From Bacteroidota bacterium (lineage in GTDB: Bacteria; Bacteroidota; Bacteroidia; Bacteroidales; NBLH01), in contig JANYKN010000126.1 of the NCBI GenBank assembly GCA_025361565.1, forward strand, positions 124,001-188,000: a stretch of DNA of 64,000 nucleotides. The letters are read 5' to 3'. Position numbers and translations under genes: made by a program. Every line of letters begins with the position of its first letter. The first letter of the stretch is position 1. The notes under the pieces were generated by a model that was not told where the DNA came from, made no database searches, and worked only from the letters and a program-made list of their open reading frames with translations. Below, piece after piece: positions 31,382 to 42,334 of the stretch.

Positions 31382-33283
31382 ATGAGCGATCAGATTAAAC
31401 ATGAATGTGGAATAGCCCTTATCAGGCTGCGAAAACCAATGGAATATTACCATTTAAAATATGGTACATGGATGTATGGATTAAATAAGCTTTACCTTTT
31501 GATGGAAAAGCAACATAATCGTGGACAGGATGGGGCTGGAGTTGCCAGTATAAAATTGAATACTACACCGGGAACAAATTATATTCATAGAGTTAGATCT
31601 ATTGATGGCATGCCTATCAAAGATGTTTTTGATCAGATTAGAGAAGGCATAAAAAAAACACAGGATAAAAATGAGGACAGGATTTCTGATCCTTTTTGGG
31701 CAAAAGATAATATTCCTTTTGCAAGCGAATTGTACATGGGGCATTTAAGATATGGTACATTTGGAAAGAATAAAATAGAAAATGTACATCCAGTGATGAG
31801 ACAAAGTAATTGGAAATCAAGGAATTTGGTTCTAGCTGGTAATTTCAACCTCACCAATGTTGATGAGCTTTTTAATATTTTAATCAATTTGGGGCAACAT
31901 CCAAAAGATTTTTCTGATACTGTTACTATTCTCGAAAATGTGGGTCATTTTTTGGATGAAGAAAATCAAGCACTTTTTAATTTGTTTAAGAGCAGGGGTT
32001 TCTCGAAAAAAGAAATCAGCGAAAAAATTGAATTAGGAATTGATTTACAAAATGTATTAAAAGAATCATCAAAGAAATGGGATGGAGGTTATTCCATAGT
32101 AGGTATGTTGGGACATGGTGATGCTTTTGTGATGCGTGATCCGGCAGGTATTCGTCCCGCATTTTACTATTATGACGATGAAATAGTCGTGGTTGCTTCG
32201 GAACGAGCAGTTATTCAGACAGTGATGAATGTTCCTTTTGATAGTGTTTCTCCCGTAAAACCGGGTTATGCGCTTATTGTAAAAAAGAGTGGCGAAGTAA
32301 GTGAAAAATTGGTTAAAGAACCAGTTGAACAAAAATCATGTTCATTTGAACATATCTATTTCTCTAGAGGCAGCGATAAATTAATTTACCGTGAGCGGAA
32401 AAAATTAGGTGAACTAGTTGTGCCAGATATACTCAAGGCAATTGATAATGATTTGGATAATTCGGTATTTTCCTATATTCCAAATACTGCAGAAACCGCT
32501 TTTTATGGAATGGTTGGAGCAATTGAAACAGAAATAAGTAAGAGGAAAAAGAAAGCATTAATTGAACATCGCGACAACCTTACAGAAGAAATAATTGATC
32601 AAATTCTAAGTCATAAACCCCGTATAGAAAAAATAGCAGTTAAAGACGCCAAGTTGCGGACTTTTATCAGCAAAGATGAAGGGCGTGATGATTTGGTAGA
32701 ACATATTTATGATGTTACCTATGGCACAATTAATAAAGGTGTTGACAATATGGTTGTTATTGATGATTCCATTGTAAGAGGTACAACACTGAAAAAAAGT
32801 ATTCTTAGGATTTTGGATCGGTTGGAACCTAAAAAAATAATTGTTGTTTCCTCTTCACCACAGATCCGATATCCCGATTGCTATGGAATCGATATGGCAA
32901 AGCTAAATGATTTTATTGCTTTTAGAGCTGCGATTGAACTACTTAAAGAAACCGGAAGAGAAAATATAATTAATGAAGTATACAAAAAATGTATAGCTCA
33001 GCGAAACTTGCCAAAAGAGGAAATTGTTAATCATGTTACGGAAATATATAAGCCATTTACTGCAGAGGAAATATCGAAAAAAATCAGTCAAATGCTAAAA
33101 CCTGCAGATTCAAAAGCGGATGTTGAAATTATATATCAAACTATAGAGAATTTGCATGTTGCATGCCCTAACGATAAGGGTGACTGGTATTTTACAGGTG
33201 ATTATCCAACACCAGGTGGGAACAAGGTGGTAAATAATTCATTTATCAACTTTATTGAAGGTAGAAGCGTGAGGGCTTATTAA
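31382..33283 (+). CDS. Amidophosphoribosyltransferase (long PurF-like)
   Basis: N-terminal CGI nucleophile after a short propeptide, EKQHNRGQDGAGVAS, VMRDPAGIRP, VVIDDSIVRGTTLKKS PRPP-binding motif. Confidence 0.88.
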   Translation: MSDQIKHECGIALIRLRKPMEYYHLKYGTWMYGLNKLYLLMEKQHNRGQDGAGVASIKLNTTPGTNYIHRVRSIDGMPIKDVFDQIREGIKKTQDKNEDRISDPFWAKDNIPFASELYMGHLRYGTFGKNKIENVHPVMRQSNWKSRNLVLAGNFNLTNVDELFNILINLGQHPKDFSDTVTILENVGHFLDEENQALFNLFKSRGFSKKEISEKIELGIDLQNVLKESSKKWDGGYSIVGMLGHGDAFVMRDPAGIRPAFYYYDDEIVVVASERAVIQTVMNVPFDSVSPVKPGYALIVKKSGEVSEKLVKEPVEQKSCSFEHIYFSRGSDKLIYRERKKLGELVVPDILKAIDNDLDNSVFSYIPNTAETAFYGMVGAIETEISKRKKKALIEHRDNLTEEIIDQILSHKPRIEKIAVKDAKLRTFISKDEGRDDLVEHIYDVTYGTINKGVDNMVVIDDSIVRGTTLKKSILRILDRLEPKKIIVVSSSPQIRYPDCYGIDMAKLNDFIAFRAAIELLKETGRENIINEVYKKCIAQRNLPKEEIVNHVTEIYKPFTAEEISKKISQMLKPADSKADVEIIYQTIENLHVACPNDKGDWYFTGDYPTPGGNKVVNNSFINFIEGRSVRAY

Positions 33284-33330
33284 TGCATTGAACTTAAATG
33301 TTTAATCTTAATTTTTTAATCAAATAATAA

Positions 33331-33370
33331 AAACCGGAAAAAGATATCGTGAGATGGCTAATTCCGGTTT
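33331..33370 (+). terminator. Rho-independent terminator-like hairpin
   Basis: AAACCGGAA / TTCCGGTTT stem with about 22-nt loop, followed by T-rich sequence (ATTTTG). Confidence 0.6.
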
Positions 33371-33476
33371 ATTTTGTAAGAAGATATTTTTCTGATCAAT
33401 TCTAATGTGAAGCAAATAAAGTCCAGAACATAAAGAAGATATTATTCTCAAAAAATGTGAAAATCAAAATTCTTTT

Positions 33477-34442
33477 TTATGGTTTCTTTTTTGAGACGTA
33501 AGTTGATAAATGCCTATGCTTCTTCGATTGATAAATATCCTCTATTGTAAGCATTATTCCAGTTTCTTCAACACCTCCAAAATGGTGATTTGTGGCAGTC
33601 CCAAAAACTTTCATAGTTGGAGATAAATTCATATATGAATTAAACAAAGGAGGAATGGATTCATTCCTGGATCTGACAAATTTTGAAAGTAGCCTATAAT
33701 CTAAATTGTAATCTTTTCCTGAAAAAGCTTGTTCAAGTGTTGCGATATTTGTCGAAAGTCCCAGTTCTTCCTTAGGATACATTAGTTTTTCATTGTCTTT
33801 AAAATACTTTGAAAAGAAATATAAAATCATATCTCTGGCCAAAATATCGAAATGAACATACATGGTAATTTTGCCAATAAAGTATTTAATGGAGGGGTTA
33901 TCAATTACAAGGGCACCAAGTCCATCCCAAAGATTGTCCAAAGCAAAAACAGCTTTTCGTCCGGCAAACCTAGCCTGATACTCGGGCCTTACAAAGGAGC
34001 GTCCCAACTCAATACTCCAAGGTAAATATTCTTTTACGAATTTTTCTGAAAAATGGAATAATTCAGCAGTTGCAAGTTCAATGTTTACAGCACTATTTAT
34101 GGATAGGCTTTGACAATTCAAATATCTGTAACCGCCTATGATTTCTCTCTGTCTAGGTTCCCATACAATTAGTTGATTGTATGGATTTTCTGAAATATCA
34201 TAATTGTCAATATCCATTTCTTCACCTGTTCCTCCACCAGCAAGCCTAAACGAAAGTTCCCGGAGCCGGCCAATTTCTTTCATCACATTAGGAGCATTAT
34301 GATAGGTAATTACATAAATTTCGTTATCACCATAATTTGTTCTTCTAATGAATTTATCTTCAGTAAGTTCTTTTGATAAAAGATCTTTCAGGATTGGCTC
34401 AATTAATTCTTTTTGTATAGGCTGTGCCATATTTTTAATCAC
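33477..34442 (-). CDS. GNAT/OlsB-like N-acyltransferase (GlsB-like)
   Basis: 321 aa; RLRELSFRLAGGGTGEEMDIDNYD, VWEPRQREIIGGYR, ELGRSFVRPEYQ. GTG start at 34442, ATG alternative at 34430. Confidence 0.75.
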   Translation of the reverse strand: MIKNMAQPIQKELIEPILKDLLSKELTEDKFIRRTNYGDNEIYVITYHNAPNVMKEIGRLRELSFRLAGGGTGEEMDIDNYDISENPYNQLIVWEPRQREIIGGYRYLNCQSLSINSAVNIELATAELFHFSEKFVKEYLPWSIELGRSFVRPEYQARFAGRKAVFALDNLWDGLGALVIDNPSIKYFIGKITMYVHFDILARDMILYFFSKYFKDNEKLMYPKEELGLSTNIATLEQAFSGKDYNLDYRLLSKFVRSRNESIPPLFNSYMNLSPTMKVFGTATNHHFGGVEETGIMLTIEDIYQSKKHRHLSTYVSKKKP

Positions 34443-34445
34443 AAT

Positions 34446-35309
34446 TTAGTATAAGTCTGTTAAAAATGGAGCATTTTTGTCATTTTTTATCCTGTAAATA
34501 TGCTCTTTTATAATTTGAGCCCACTGATTTTGAGTTTTTGAACTATCCAATTTTTGGTAAGAAATTGGTTTGCCAAAAGTAATGATAAACTTTTTCTTTT
34601 TTTGTTTGAATGTTTCATCCGACAAATAAATCATTTCCAGATTTGCTTTTATCCCTAAAGCTTTTCTTAAGTTTGCAAAATTATAGAAAAAGTTTGAAAG
34701 TTTTCCGGAAATATATACCGGAATAATGTCTCTTTTGTATTTAATTGATTTGGTAATAAATGTTTTTTTCCATTCCAAATCAATAATTTGTCTTTTAATC
34801 CTTCTGGAAGCCAATCCTGCAGGGAAAATAAGGATTTGATTGCTTGAGGCAAAAGTTTTATCAATTTCTTCAATATCTTCGCGTGAATTTGCACCATGTT
34901 TATTAATGCCCATAAATAATGAACGCATATTTGTAATCGACATTAATAGATCGTTTATAATAGATTTGGTTTCACCAAAAAATTTACCAACCTGCTGCAT
35001 AAAAATCATACCATCAATACCTCCGATAGGATGGTTCGAGACAAAAATAAAACGGCCATCTTTAGGAATGTTATCTTCACCAATAATGGTGGTTTCAATT
35101 TCAAAATATCCCAAAACAGCGTTAACAAAATCCAAGCCCTGAAGATCTTTGAAAGTCTTCATGATATAATTTAATTCATCCTGATGAATGATCCGCTTTA
35201 AGTAATTTATTATAAAGCCAGGAGCCATTTTATAAAGGCCAGGATTCTTTTTCCTGAAAACTTCATCAATATCTAAAAACAACTCCTCTCTATTGTCTTT
35301 CTTTTCCAT
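34446..35309 (-). CDS. PlsC/OlsA-like O-acyltransferase (GlsA-like)
   Basis: FVSNHPIGGIDGMIF (acyltransferase motif, NHPxGxxD variant), LIFPAGLASRR, PVYISGKLSNFFY; 3 nt from the downstream GNAT acyltransferase. Confidence 0.78.
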   Translation of the reverse strand: MEKKDNREELFLDIDEVFRKKNPGLYKMAPGFIINYLKRIIHQDELNYIMKTFKDLQGLDFVNAVLGYFEIETTIIGEDNIPKDGRFIFVSNHPIGGIDGMIFMQQVGKFFGETKSIINDLLMSITNMRSLFMGINKHGANSREDIEEIDKTFASSNQILIFPAGLASRRIKRQIIDLEWKKTFITKSIKYKRDIIPVYISGKLSNFFYNFANLRKALGIKANLEMIYLSDETFKQKKKKFIITFGKPISYQKLDSSKTQNQWAQIIKEHIYRIKNDKNAPFLTDLY

Positions 35310-35636
35310 GATTACAGTTATTTTTTGTAATTATAGCAAAATAATCAAAAAGAAAAAAACAAAACTATTTTCTTTTTGATTATATATTATTTAAACCGGT
35401 TAGGTAATTTGAAAAAACCGAGAATAATAATGTATTAAATAGAACTCATTCCATTAGTTAATATTAGTTTATTAATGCAAGTGTCTCATTATTAATTGAA
35501 ACATGTTGAATTTATGAATGCTGCTATTCATAAAATAGACAAATATGAAAATCGATTTTTAATTGTTTTTTTAGTAGAGCAAAGTCATGTCAGTTAACGC
35601 TTTTAACCAATTGTGAATAACTTTTTTGAAATTAAT

Positions 35637-35661
35637 TGGATAAAAGTGGGGAAAAGTGGGA
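35637..35661 (+). promoter_or_regulatory. Candidate MraZ operator: TGGAT-aaaag-TGGGG-aaaag-TGGGA
   Basis: Three repeats with 10-bp period and identical 5-nt spacers, 59 nt upstream of the mraZ ATG; matches the TGGGN-N5 layout described for E. coli MraZ. Confidence 0.7.
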
Positions 35662-35719
35662 AAAAATGTCAAATTTTGGAAAAAATTCTCTAATTTTACC
35701 AATTAGAAATAATTGAACA

Positions 35720-36184
35720 ATGAATAGTTTCATAGGAGATTATATTTGCAAGATTGACCCCAAGGGAAGGATATTGCTGCCATCTGCCTTTAAAAAGCAA
35801 ATGCCGGACAATGCGAGGGATATCTTTGTTGTAAAAAAAGACATCTATGAAAAATGTTTGATTCTATACACAATTGACGAGTGGGAACGTCAAAATGAAT
35901 TATTGCGCAACAAGTTAAATCCTTATAATAAGGAGCATAGTAATTTTTTAAGAAGTTATTATCGAGGTGCTGCTGAGTTGGTTTTGGATTCAAGCAATAG
36001 ATTGTTGATACCCAGGCGATTACTTATAGAAGTTGAAATAGATAAAGATATTTGTCTTTCGGGACAAGATAAAAAAATTGAAATTTGGTCGAAGGATCGA
36101 TATGATTCCATTTCATTTAACGAGAATGAATTTAGCGAAATGGCCAATAGTATTCTTGGTAAAATTGAAAACAATTCAAAATAA
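35720..36184 (+). CDS. mraZ: Division/cell wall cluster transcriptional repressor MraZ
   Basis: CKIDPKGRILLPSAFKKQ, ELVLDSSNRLLIPRRL AbrB-like halves; first gene of the dcw cluster. Confidence 0.95.
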   Translation: MNSFIGDYICKIDPKGRILLPSAFKKQMPDNARDIFVVKKDIYEKCLILYTIDEWERQNELLRNKLNPYNKEHSNFLRSYYRGAAELVLDSSNRLLIPRRLLIEVEIDKDICLSGQDKKIEIWSKDRYDSISFNENEFSEMANSILGKIENNSK

Positions 36185-36202
36185 TTAATGCATTAGAATA
36201 AA

Positions 36203-37102
36203 ATGTTAGCATACCACATCCCTGCTTTATTGAATGAAAGTATTTTAGGCCTGAATATTAAGCCTGAAGGGATTTATGTTGATGTAACATATGGTGGAGG
36301 AGGTCATTCACTTGAAATCCTGAAGCAATTAAAAGGCGGAAAATTATATGCATTCGATCAGGATGAAGAAGCATTAAAAAATAAAATTGACGATAACCGA
36401 ATAACACTGATTAAGAGTAATTATAGATACATAAAGAATTTTTTAAAATATAATGGCATTAATGAGGTTGATGGAATCCTTGCCGATTTGGGGATTTCGT
36501 TTCATCAGGTTGATGAATCTTCAAGAGGTTTTTCATTTAAATCGGAGGCTGATATTGATATGCGAATGAATATGAGTGCACAAGTTACTGCTGCTGATAT
36601 TCTTAACGGATATGATGAAAATAAACTTTCAAAAGTTTTTAAGGAATATGGTGAATTGAAAAATGCATGGAGTATTACCCAAACCATTATTGAATTCAGG
36701 AAGGTGCAGAAATTCAAAAAAATAAGCCAGTTGGTTCAGGTACTAGGAAAATTTGCTCCAAAGCATGTCGAAAATAAATTCTTCGCCAAAGTTTTTCAAG
36801 CCTTGCGAATCGAAGTTAATCAGGAAATGGAAGCTCTAAAAGAATTTTTGCTGGCTTGTGAACCGCTTATAAAAAAAGGGGGCCGATTGGTAGTAATAAG
36901 TTATCATTCTCTAGAAGACAGACTTGTAAAGAATTTTATACGTGCAGGTAATTTTGAAGGGGATGTTGAAAAAGATGTTTTTGGTAATTTTGAAACCCCT
37001 TTTAATCAGGTAAATAAGAAAATTATTGTACCAAATGATGAAGAGATTCATGTAAATCCAAGATCAAGAAGTGCAAAATTAAGGATAGCTGAAAGAAATT
37101 GA
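36203..37102 (+). CDS. rsmH: 16S rRNA (cytosine(1402)-N(4))-methyltransferase
   Basis: YVDVTYGGGGHSLEIL, ILADLGISFHQVDESSRGFSF, VISYHSLEDRLVKNF. Confidence 0.97.
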   Translation: MLAYHIPALLNESILGLNIKPEGIYVDVTYGGGGHSLEILKQLKGGKLYAFDQDEEALKNKIDDNRITLIKSNYRYIKNFLKYNGINEVDGILADLGISFHQVDESSRGFSFKSEADIDMRMNMSAQVTAADILNGYDENKLSKVFKEYGELKNAWSITQTIIEFRKVQKFKKISQLVQVLGKFAPKHVENKFFAKVFQALRIEVNQEMEALKEFLLACEPLIKKGGRLVVISYHSLEDRLVKNFIRAGNFEGDVEKDVFGNFETPFNQVNKKIIVPNDEEIHVNPRSRSAKLRIAERN

Positions 37103-37108
37103 TTTGAA

Positions 37109-37474
37109 ATGGTAAAAGAAGAAAATACTCAGGACGACTCAAATGGTTCAAAAGAGGCAGATTTGTCTCTAATGCAGTTTCTTAGCGGTAATATTTTAAA
37201 CCGCGAAGCAATAAAAAAGCATTTATGGTATGCATTGTTTGTGGTATTACTTTCATTTATCTATATAAATAATAAATATAAAACTGAGGATTTGCTTATA
37301 AATATTATAAGGTTACAAAATGAAGTAAAAGAATTGCGAGACAGATCAGTATCATATGCTGCTGATTTGATGTCTCTTAGTCGTGAATCTGAAGTAATTA
37401 AAATTGTTAATGACAAAAACCTGAAACTTCAGGAATTGACAATGCCACCTGAAAAAATTGAAATAAAAAAATAA
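37109..37474 (+). CDS. ftsL: FtsL-like cell division protein
   Basis: 121 aa, single TM followed by coiled-coil, between rsmH and ftsI. Confidence 0.75.
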   Translation: MVKEENTQDDSNGSKEADLSLMQFLSGNILNREAIKKHLWYALFVVLLSFIYINNKYKTEDLLINIIRLQNEVKELRDRSVSYAADLMSLSRESEVIKIVNDKNLKLQELTMPPEKIEIKK

Positions 37475-37482
37475 GAGCTGGA

Positions 37483-39585
37483 ATGGATGTTAAGAAGGAT
37501 ATTGTTATTCGTTTAGGGACTATTTATTTTATTGCTGCTTTTCTTTCACTATTAATAGTTGGACGTATTTTTCAACTTCAATATGTGCAAAGTGGAGATT
37601 ATGCAAATTTGGCAGACCGGATTGACGATAGTATTAGTACCACCAATCCTGAAAGAGGAGATATTTGTGCCAGTGACGGAAAAGTGCTGGCAACTTCACA
37701 AACAATTTATGAGATAAGAATGGATTTAATGAGTAATGCTATAAATCCAGACACTTTTAAGTTGCAATTGCATGCTTTGGCCGATTCTTTATCAAGGCTA
37801 TTTAATAATAAATCCTCCGATCAATATTACAGAAGTTTGCTTGATGGGAAATCGAAAAAAAACAGGGCGTATTTAATCAAAATAGACGCCAGTTATGCCG
37901 AATTCAAAAGATTAAAAACTTTTCCTATTTTGAAGCATGGCAGATATAAAGGCGGTCTTTTGGCTTTTAAGCATAGCACACGGATTATGCCTTATGATGA
38001 TTTAGCTTACAGGACTATTGGATCGATTAGGCAGGGAAGAGGTATTGGCATTGAAGGAAGTTTTAATAATGAACTGAAAGGAAAAGGAACCCTGGTCCTT
38101 TTGAAAAAAATATCAAATAGTTGGATTCCTGTAGATGATGAGGTGACTTTTGAAGCTCTTAGCGGAACAGATATTATAACAACGATTGATATCAATTATC
38201 AGGATTTTGCACACCAGGCAATACTTGATCAATTAAAACTATCAGGAGCTGATACAGGAATTGTGGTATTAATGGAAGTGAAAACCGGCGAAATAAAAGC
38301 AATGGTTAATCTAATGCGTTCACCTGGTGGAAAATATATCGAAGGTTTTAATCACGCTGTTGGAAGCGCAATAGAGCCCGGTTCAACTTTTAAATTAGCC
38401 TCACTGATGTGTGGCCTCGAAGATGGATATTTTGATTTGACAGATAGTGTTCAAACCGGGAACGGATATTATAAAATACATGATTTGGTAATTAGGGAAG
38501 CTGGTGATTATGGATATGGGATGCTTTCGGTAAAAGAGGTTTTTGAGAAATCTTCGAATGTTGGCACAGCCAAACTTATCTATAAATATTACGGCAATAA
38601 CCCAAAAAAATTTGTGAATCGGCTTTATTCAATGGACTTAGATAAAAAAGTTGGGATTGAAATTAAAGGAGAACCTTCACCAATCATTAGGTATCCTGGC
38701 GATCCTTATTGGTCTGGTATTTCATTGCCAGCTATGTCATATGGCTATGAAATTTTGCTTACTCCATTACAGGTACTTAATTTTTACAACGCTGTTGCAA
38801 ATGATGGGGTAATGGTTAAGCCACGATTAATAAAAGCATTTAGAGAGCATGGTAAAATTACAAAAGTTTTTGAACCCCAAATCAGCAATCCATCAATTTG
38901 TTCAAAACGGACACTAAATAAAGTTAAACTAATGCTCGAAGGCGTTGTTGAGCGCGGAACAGCCAAAAATATTGATGGCTCGCCATATAAAATTGCGGGG
39001 AAAACTGGAACTTCTCAAATTGCACAAGGAACTGGAGGCTATGCTACAGCGCATTATGCTTCTTTTGTTGGATACTTCCCTGCCGAAAATCCTCAATATT
39101 CATGTATTGTAGTTATTAAAACGTCGGATATTCATGGTTTCTATGGCAGCGATTTAGCAGCACCCGTGTTTCGGAAAATAGCTGACAAAGTATATGCAAC
39201 GAGCCCAAATCTGAGAAAGGAAATAGCTAAGGATTCTCAAAATGGAATTAATTCAAAGGATTTGCCTCAATCAAAAAATGGGAATATTAAAGATTTAGAC
39301 TTGATATATAATGAATTACGGATTCCTGTAAAAGGAAGAGATAAAATTAAGTCAGCATGGATAGTAACAAACGAAAACAATCGTGTAGTTGAATATCAAA
39401 ACAGGCTTGTTAAACGAAATACAGTTCCTTTAGTAATGGGAATGGGATTAAAAGATGCTATTTATTTGCTTGAAAGCATCGGACTAAAAGTAATTGTGAA
39501 AGGAATTGGCGCTGTTGTGGAACAGTCGATTGAAGCGGGAACTGTGATAAAGAAGAATCAAACCATTTATTTGACTTTGGGATAA
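37483..39585 (+). CDS. ftsI: Penicillin-binding protein FtsI/PBP3 with C-terminal PASTA domain
   Basis: STFK, SSN, KTG motifs; C-terminal PASTA (VMGMGLKDAIYLLESIGLKV). Confidence 0.95.
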   Translation: MDVKKDIVIRLGTIYFIAAFLSLLIVGRIFQLQYVQSGDYANLADRIDDSISTTNPERGDICASDGKVLATSQTIYEIRMDLMSNAINPDTFKLQLHALADSLSRLFNNKSSDQYYRSLLDGKSKKNRAYLIKIDASYAEFKRLKTFPILKHGRYKGGLLAFKHSTRIMPYDDLAYRTIGSIRQGRGIGIEGSFNNELKGKGTLVLLKKISNSWIPVDDEVTFEALSGTDIITTIDINYQDFAHQAILDQLKLSGADTGIVVLMEVKTGEIKAMVNLMRSPGGKYIEGFNHAVGSAIEPGSTFKLASLMCGLEDGYFDLTDSVQTGNGYYKIHDLVIREAGDYGYGMLSVKEVFEKSSNVGTAKLIYKYYGNNPKKFVNRLYSMDLDKKVGIEIKGEPSPIIRYPGDPYWSGISLPAMSYGYEILLTPLQVLNFYNAVANDGVMVKPRLIKAFREHGKITKVFEPQISNPSICSKRTLNKVKLMLEGVVERGTAKNIDGSPYKIAGKTGTSQIAQGTGGYATAHYASFVGYFPAENPQYSCIVVIKTSDIHGFYGSDLAAPVFRKIADKVYATSPNLRKEIAKDSQNGINSKDLPQSKNGNIKDLDLIYNELRIPVKGRDKIKSAWIVTNENNRVVEYQNRLVKRNTVPLVMGMGLKDAIYLLESIGLKVIVKGIGAVVEQSIEAGTVIKKNQTIYLTLG

Positions 39586-41046
39586 ATGAAAAAAATTGTT
39601 GAAATATTAGCGAATGTAGTTGTTCTCAAATCAATTGGAGACCTCAATGGGACTGCTTCAGGGATTCAGATTGATTCCAGATTGATTGAAAGTGACAATA
39701 TATTTGTAGCTGTGAAAGGAACTACAGCTGATGGTCACCAATTTATTGCTAAAGCTATTGAAAATGGTGCAAAAACTATTATTTGTGAAATAATACCTTC
39801 GGATTTGATACCTGGAATTAATTATATCCAGATTAAAAACACAGAAGAAAGCCTCGCAGTAATTGCTTCGAATTTTCATAATCATCCAGCTGAGAAATTA
39901 AAAATAATAGGTGTAACAGGAACTAATGGAAAAACGACTGTTGCCAGCCTTCTGTATAAGCTTTTTGAAGGATTGGGTTATAAATCGGGATTGATTTCAA
40001 CGGTTGCATATTATATTGGTGATAAAGTATATAAATCAACACATACAACTCCAAATACATTGGTATTGAACCGGTTATTTGCAGAAATGCTAAATTCTGG
40101 TTGTACTTATTGTTTTATGGAAGTTAGTTCACATGCAATTGATCAGAGCAGAATTGCCGGAATTAATTTCGCAGGTGCCATTTTTACTAATATAACACAC
40201 GATCATCTAGATTATCACAAAACATTTAGTAACTATCTGAATGCTAAAAAGAAATTTTTTGATAATTTAAAATCAACCGCATTTGCACTGACGAACATCG
40301 ATGATAAAAATGGGAAAGTAATGATTCAAAATACGAAGGCAAAAATATTTACTTTTTCATCTAAATCTGATGCTGATTTTAAAAGCAAAGCCCTTGAAAG
40401 TCATTTTGATTCAACATTAATGAAAATTGGGAATTCCGAAGTGTGGACCAATTTTACAGGAGGGTTTAATGTTTCAAATCTCACTGCTGTATATGCTGCA
40501 TCTAGCCTTTGTGGTATTGATCAGGATGAAATATTAAAACAATTAAGTTTACTAACACCGGTGAGTGGCAGATTTGAAACCGTGAGAATTTTTGATATAA
40601 CCGGAATTATTGATTATGCACACACGCCCGATGCACTAGAAAATATTTATAAAACAATCAACGAATTGAAATTAAAAGGCCAGGATCTTATCACAGTAGT
40701 TGGCGCAGGTGGTGATAGGGATAAAACGAAAAGGCCAATCATGGCAAAGCTTGCAGTCAAAAATAGTAACAAAGTCATTTTAACATCCGACAACCCCAGA
40801 ACAGAGCCTCCTACAAGTATAATTGACGACATGGAAAGTGGGGTTGACCATGCTGAAAGAAAAAAGGTGTTAAGGATTACCGACAGGAAAGAAGCTATCA
40901 AGACTGCTTGCTTATTTGCCAAAAAAGGCGATATCATTTTAATAGCAGGAAAAGGTCATGAAACTTATCAGGAAATCAACGGTGTAAGAACTGATTTTGA
41001 TGATAAAAAGGTTTTTATTGAACAAATGGAAATAATAAGGTCGTAA
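39586..41046 (+). CDS. murE: UDP-N-acetylmuramoyl-L-alanyl-D-glutamate--2,6-diaminopimelate ligase
   Basis: [23 protein letters not shown] (DNPR motif associated with meso-DAP specificity). Confidence 0.97.
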   Translation: MKKIVEILANVVVLKSIGDLNGTASGIQIDSRLIESDNIFVAVKGTTADGHQFIAKAIENGAKTIICEIIPSDLIPGINYIQIKNTEESLAVIASNFHNHPAEKLKIIGVTGTNGKTTVASLLYKLFEGLGYKSGLISTVAYYIGDKVYKSTHTTPNTLVLNRLFAEMLNSGCTYCFMEVSSHAIDQSRIAGINFAGAIFTNITHDHLDYHKTFSNYLNAKKKFFDNLKSTAFALTNIDDKNGKVMIQNTKAKIFTFSSKSDADFKSKALESHFDSTLMKIGNSEVWTNFTGGFNVSNLTAVYAASSLCGIDQDEILKQLSLLTPVSGRFETVRIFDITGIIDYAHTPDALENIYKTINELKLKGQDLITVVGAGGDRDKTKRPIMAKLAVKNSNKVILTSDNPRTEPPTSIIDDMESGVDHAERKKVLRITDRKEAIKTACLFAKKGDIILIAGKGHETYQEINGVRTDFDDKKVFIEQMEIIRS

Positions 41047-41060
41047 TACAATTAGAAAAA

Positions 41061-42314
41061 ATGTTTTATTATTTATTTAAATATTTACACGAAGTTAACT
41101 TCCCTGGTTCAGGAATGTTCCAGTATATTTCATTCCGGTCCGGATTGGCAATTATTACTTCACTTATTTTATCATTAATTTATGGAAAAAGGATAATCCT
41201 TTTGCTTCAGAAAAAGCAAATTGGCGAAGTAGTTCGTGATCTAGGCCTTGAAGGACAGTATAAGAAAATTGGAACTCCAACAATGGGCGGACTTATTATT
41301 ATTATGTCTATTCTAATTCCAACCTTATTATTTGCCAAACTTGATAATATATATGTCATTTTAATGATAATCACTACATTATGGTTAGGGCTAATTGGAT
41401 TTTTAGATGATTACATTAAAGTATTTAAAAAGAATAAAGCAGGCCTTTCAGGCAAATTTAAAATAATTGGCCAAATTGGCTTGGGACTCATTGTTGGTTT
41501 AACAATGTATTTAAATAGTGATATCGTAATTAGGGAAAAGCCAAAATTACATGATACATTAAGTACCCGTACCAGCGTGATGATTAATGCATTAAACGGA
41601 GAACCCAACCAGCAGATTGAAGAAACAGGAGTGAAATCGACCAAGACTACGATCCCTTTTATGAAATCACATGAATTTGATTATGGAGATCTTGTGGGAT
41701 TTTTCGGCAAGTATAAAGGCGCCGCTGCATGGATTGTTTTTATATTGCTTACCATATTTATTATAACTGCGGTATCAAATGGAGCAAACCTCACTGATGG
41801 ACTTGATGGATTAGCTACCGGGGTTTCAGCAATAAGTGTTGTAACTCTAGGGATCTTCGCCTATTTATCTGGTAATATTATTTATTCGAGTTACCTGAAT
41901 ATAATGTATATACCAGAAATTAGTGAATTGGTAATATTTGCAAGCGCTATTTTAGGTGCTACTATTGGATTTTTATGGTACAATTCATTCCCGGCACAGG
42001 TGTTTATGGGAGATACAGGCAGCCTTACCTTAGGTGGAATTATTGCTGTTTTTGCCATTTTGGTGCGTAAGGAATTATTGATTCCTCTTTTATGCGGTAT
42101 TTTTTTAGTCGAAAACTTATCAGTAATGCTTCAGGTTTCTTACTTTAAATATACAAAAAGACGATTTGGCGATGGACGCCGGATATTCAAAATGGCACCC
42201 CTTCATCATCATTATCAAAAACTAGGTTATGCAGAGCCAAAGATTGTGACACGATTTTGGATTGTTGGGATTTTGTTGGCAATTGTAACAATTATTACAC
42301 TTAAAATCAGATAG
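41061..42314 (+). CDS. mraY: Phospho-N-acetylmuramoyl-pentapeptide-transferase
   Basis: [40 protein letters not shown]. Confidence 0.97.
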   Translation: MFYYLFKYLHEVNFPGSGMFQYISFRSGLAIITSLILSLIYGKRIILLLQKKQIGEVVRDLGLEGQYKKIGTPTMGGLIIIMSILIPTLLFAKLDNIYVILMIITTLWLGLIGFLDDYIKVFKKNKAGLSGKFKIIGQIGLGLIVGLTMYLNSDIVIREKPKLHDTLSTRTSVMINALNGEPNQQIEETGVKSTKTTIPFMKSHEFDYGDLVGFFGKYKGAAAWIVFILLTIFIITAVSNGANLTDGLDGLATGVSAISVVTLGIFAYLSGNIIYSSYLNIMYIPEISELVIFASAILGATIGFLWYNSFPAQVFMGDTGSLTLGGIIAVFAILVRKELLIPLLCGIFLVENLSVMLQVSYFKYTKRRFGDGRRIFKMAPLHHHYQKLGYAEPKIVTRFWIVGILLAIVTIITLKIR

Positions 42315-42334
42315 ATAATATTTAGATAATTTCT

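Noticed and set aside
35394-35401. AACCGGTT palindrome upstream of mraZ
   Set aside because: An 8-bp palindrome alone is expected by chance at this scale; no repeat or spacing support.
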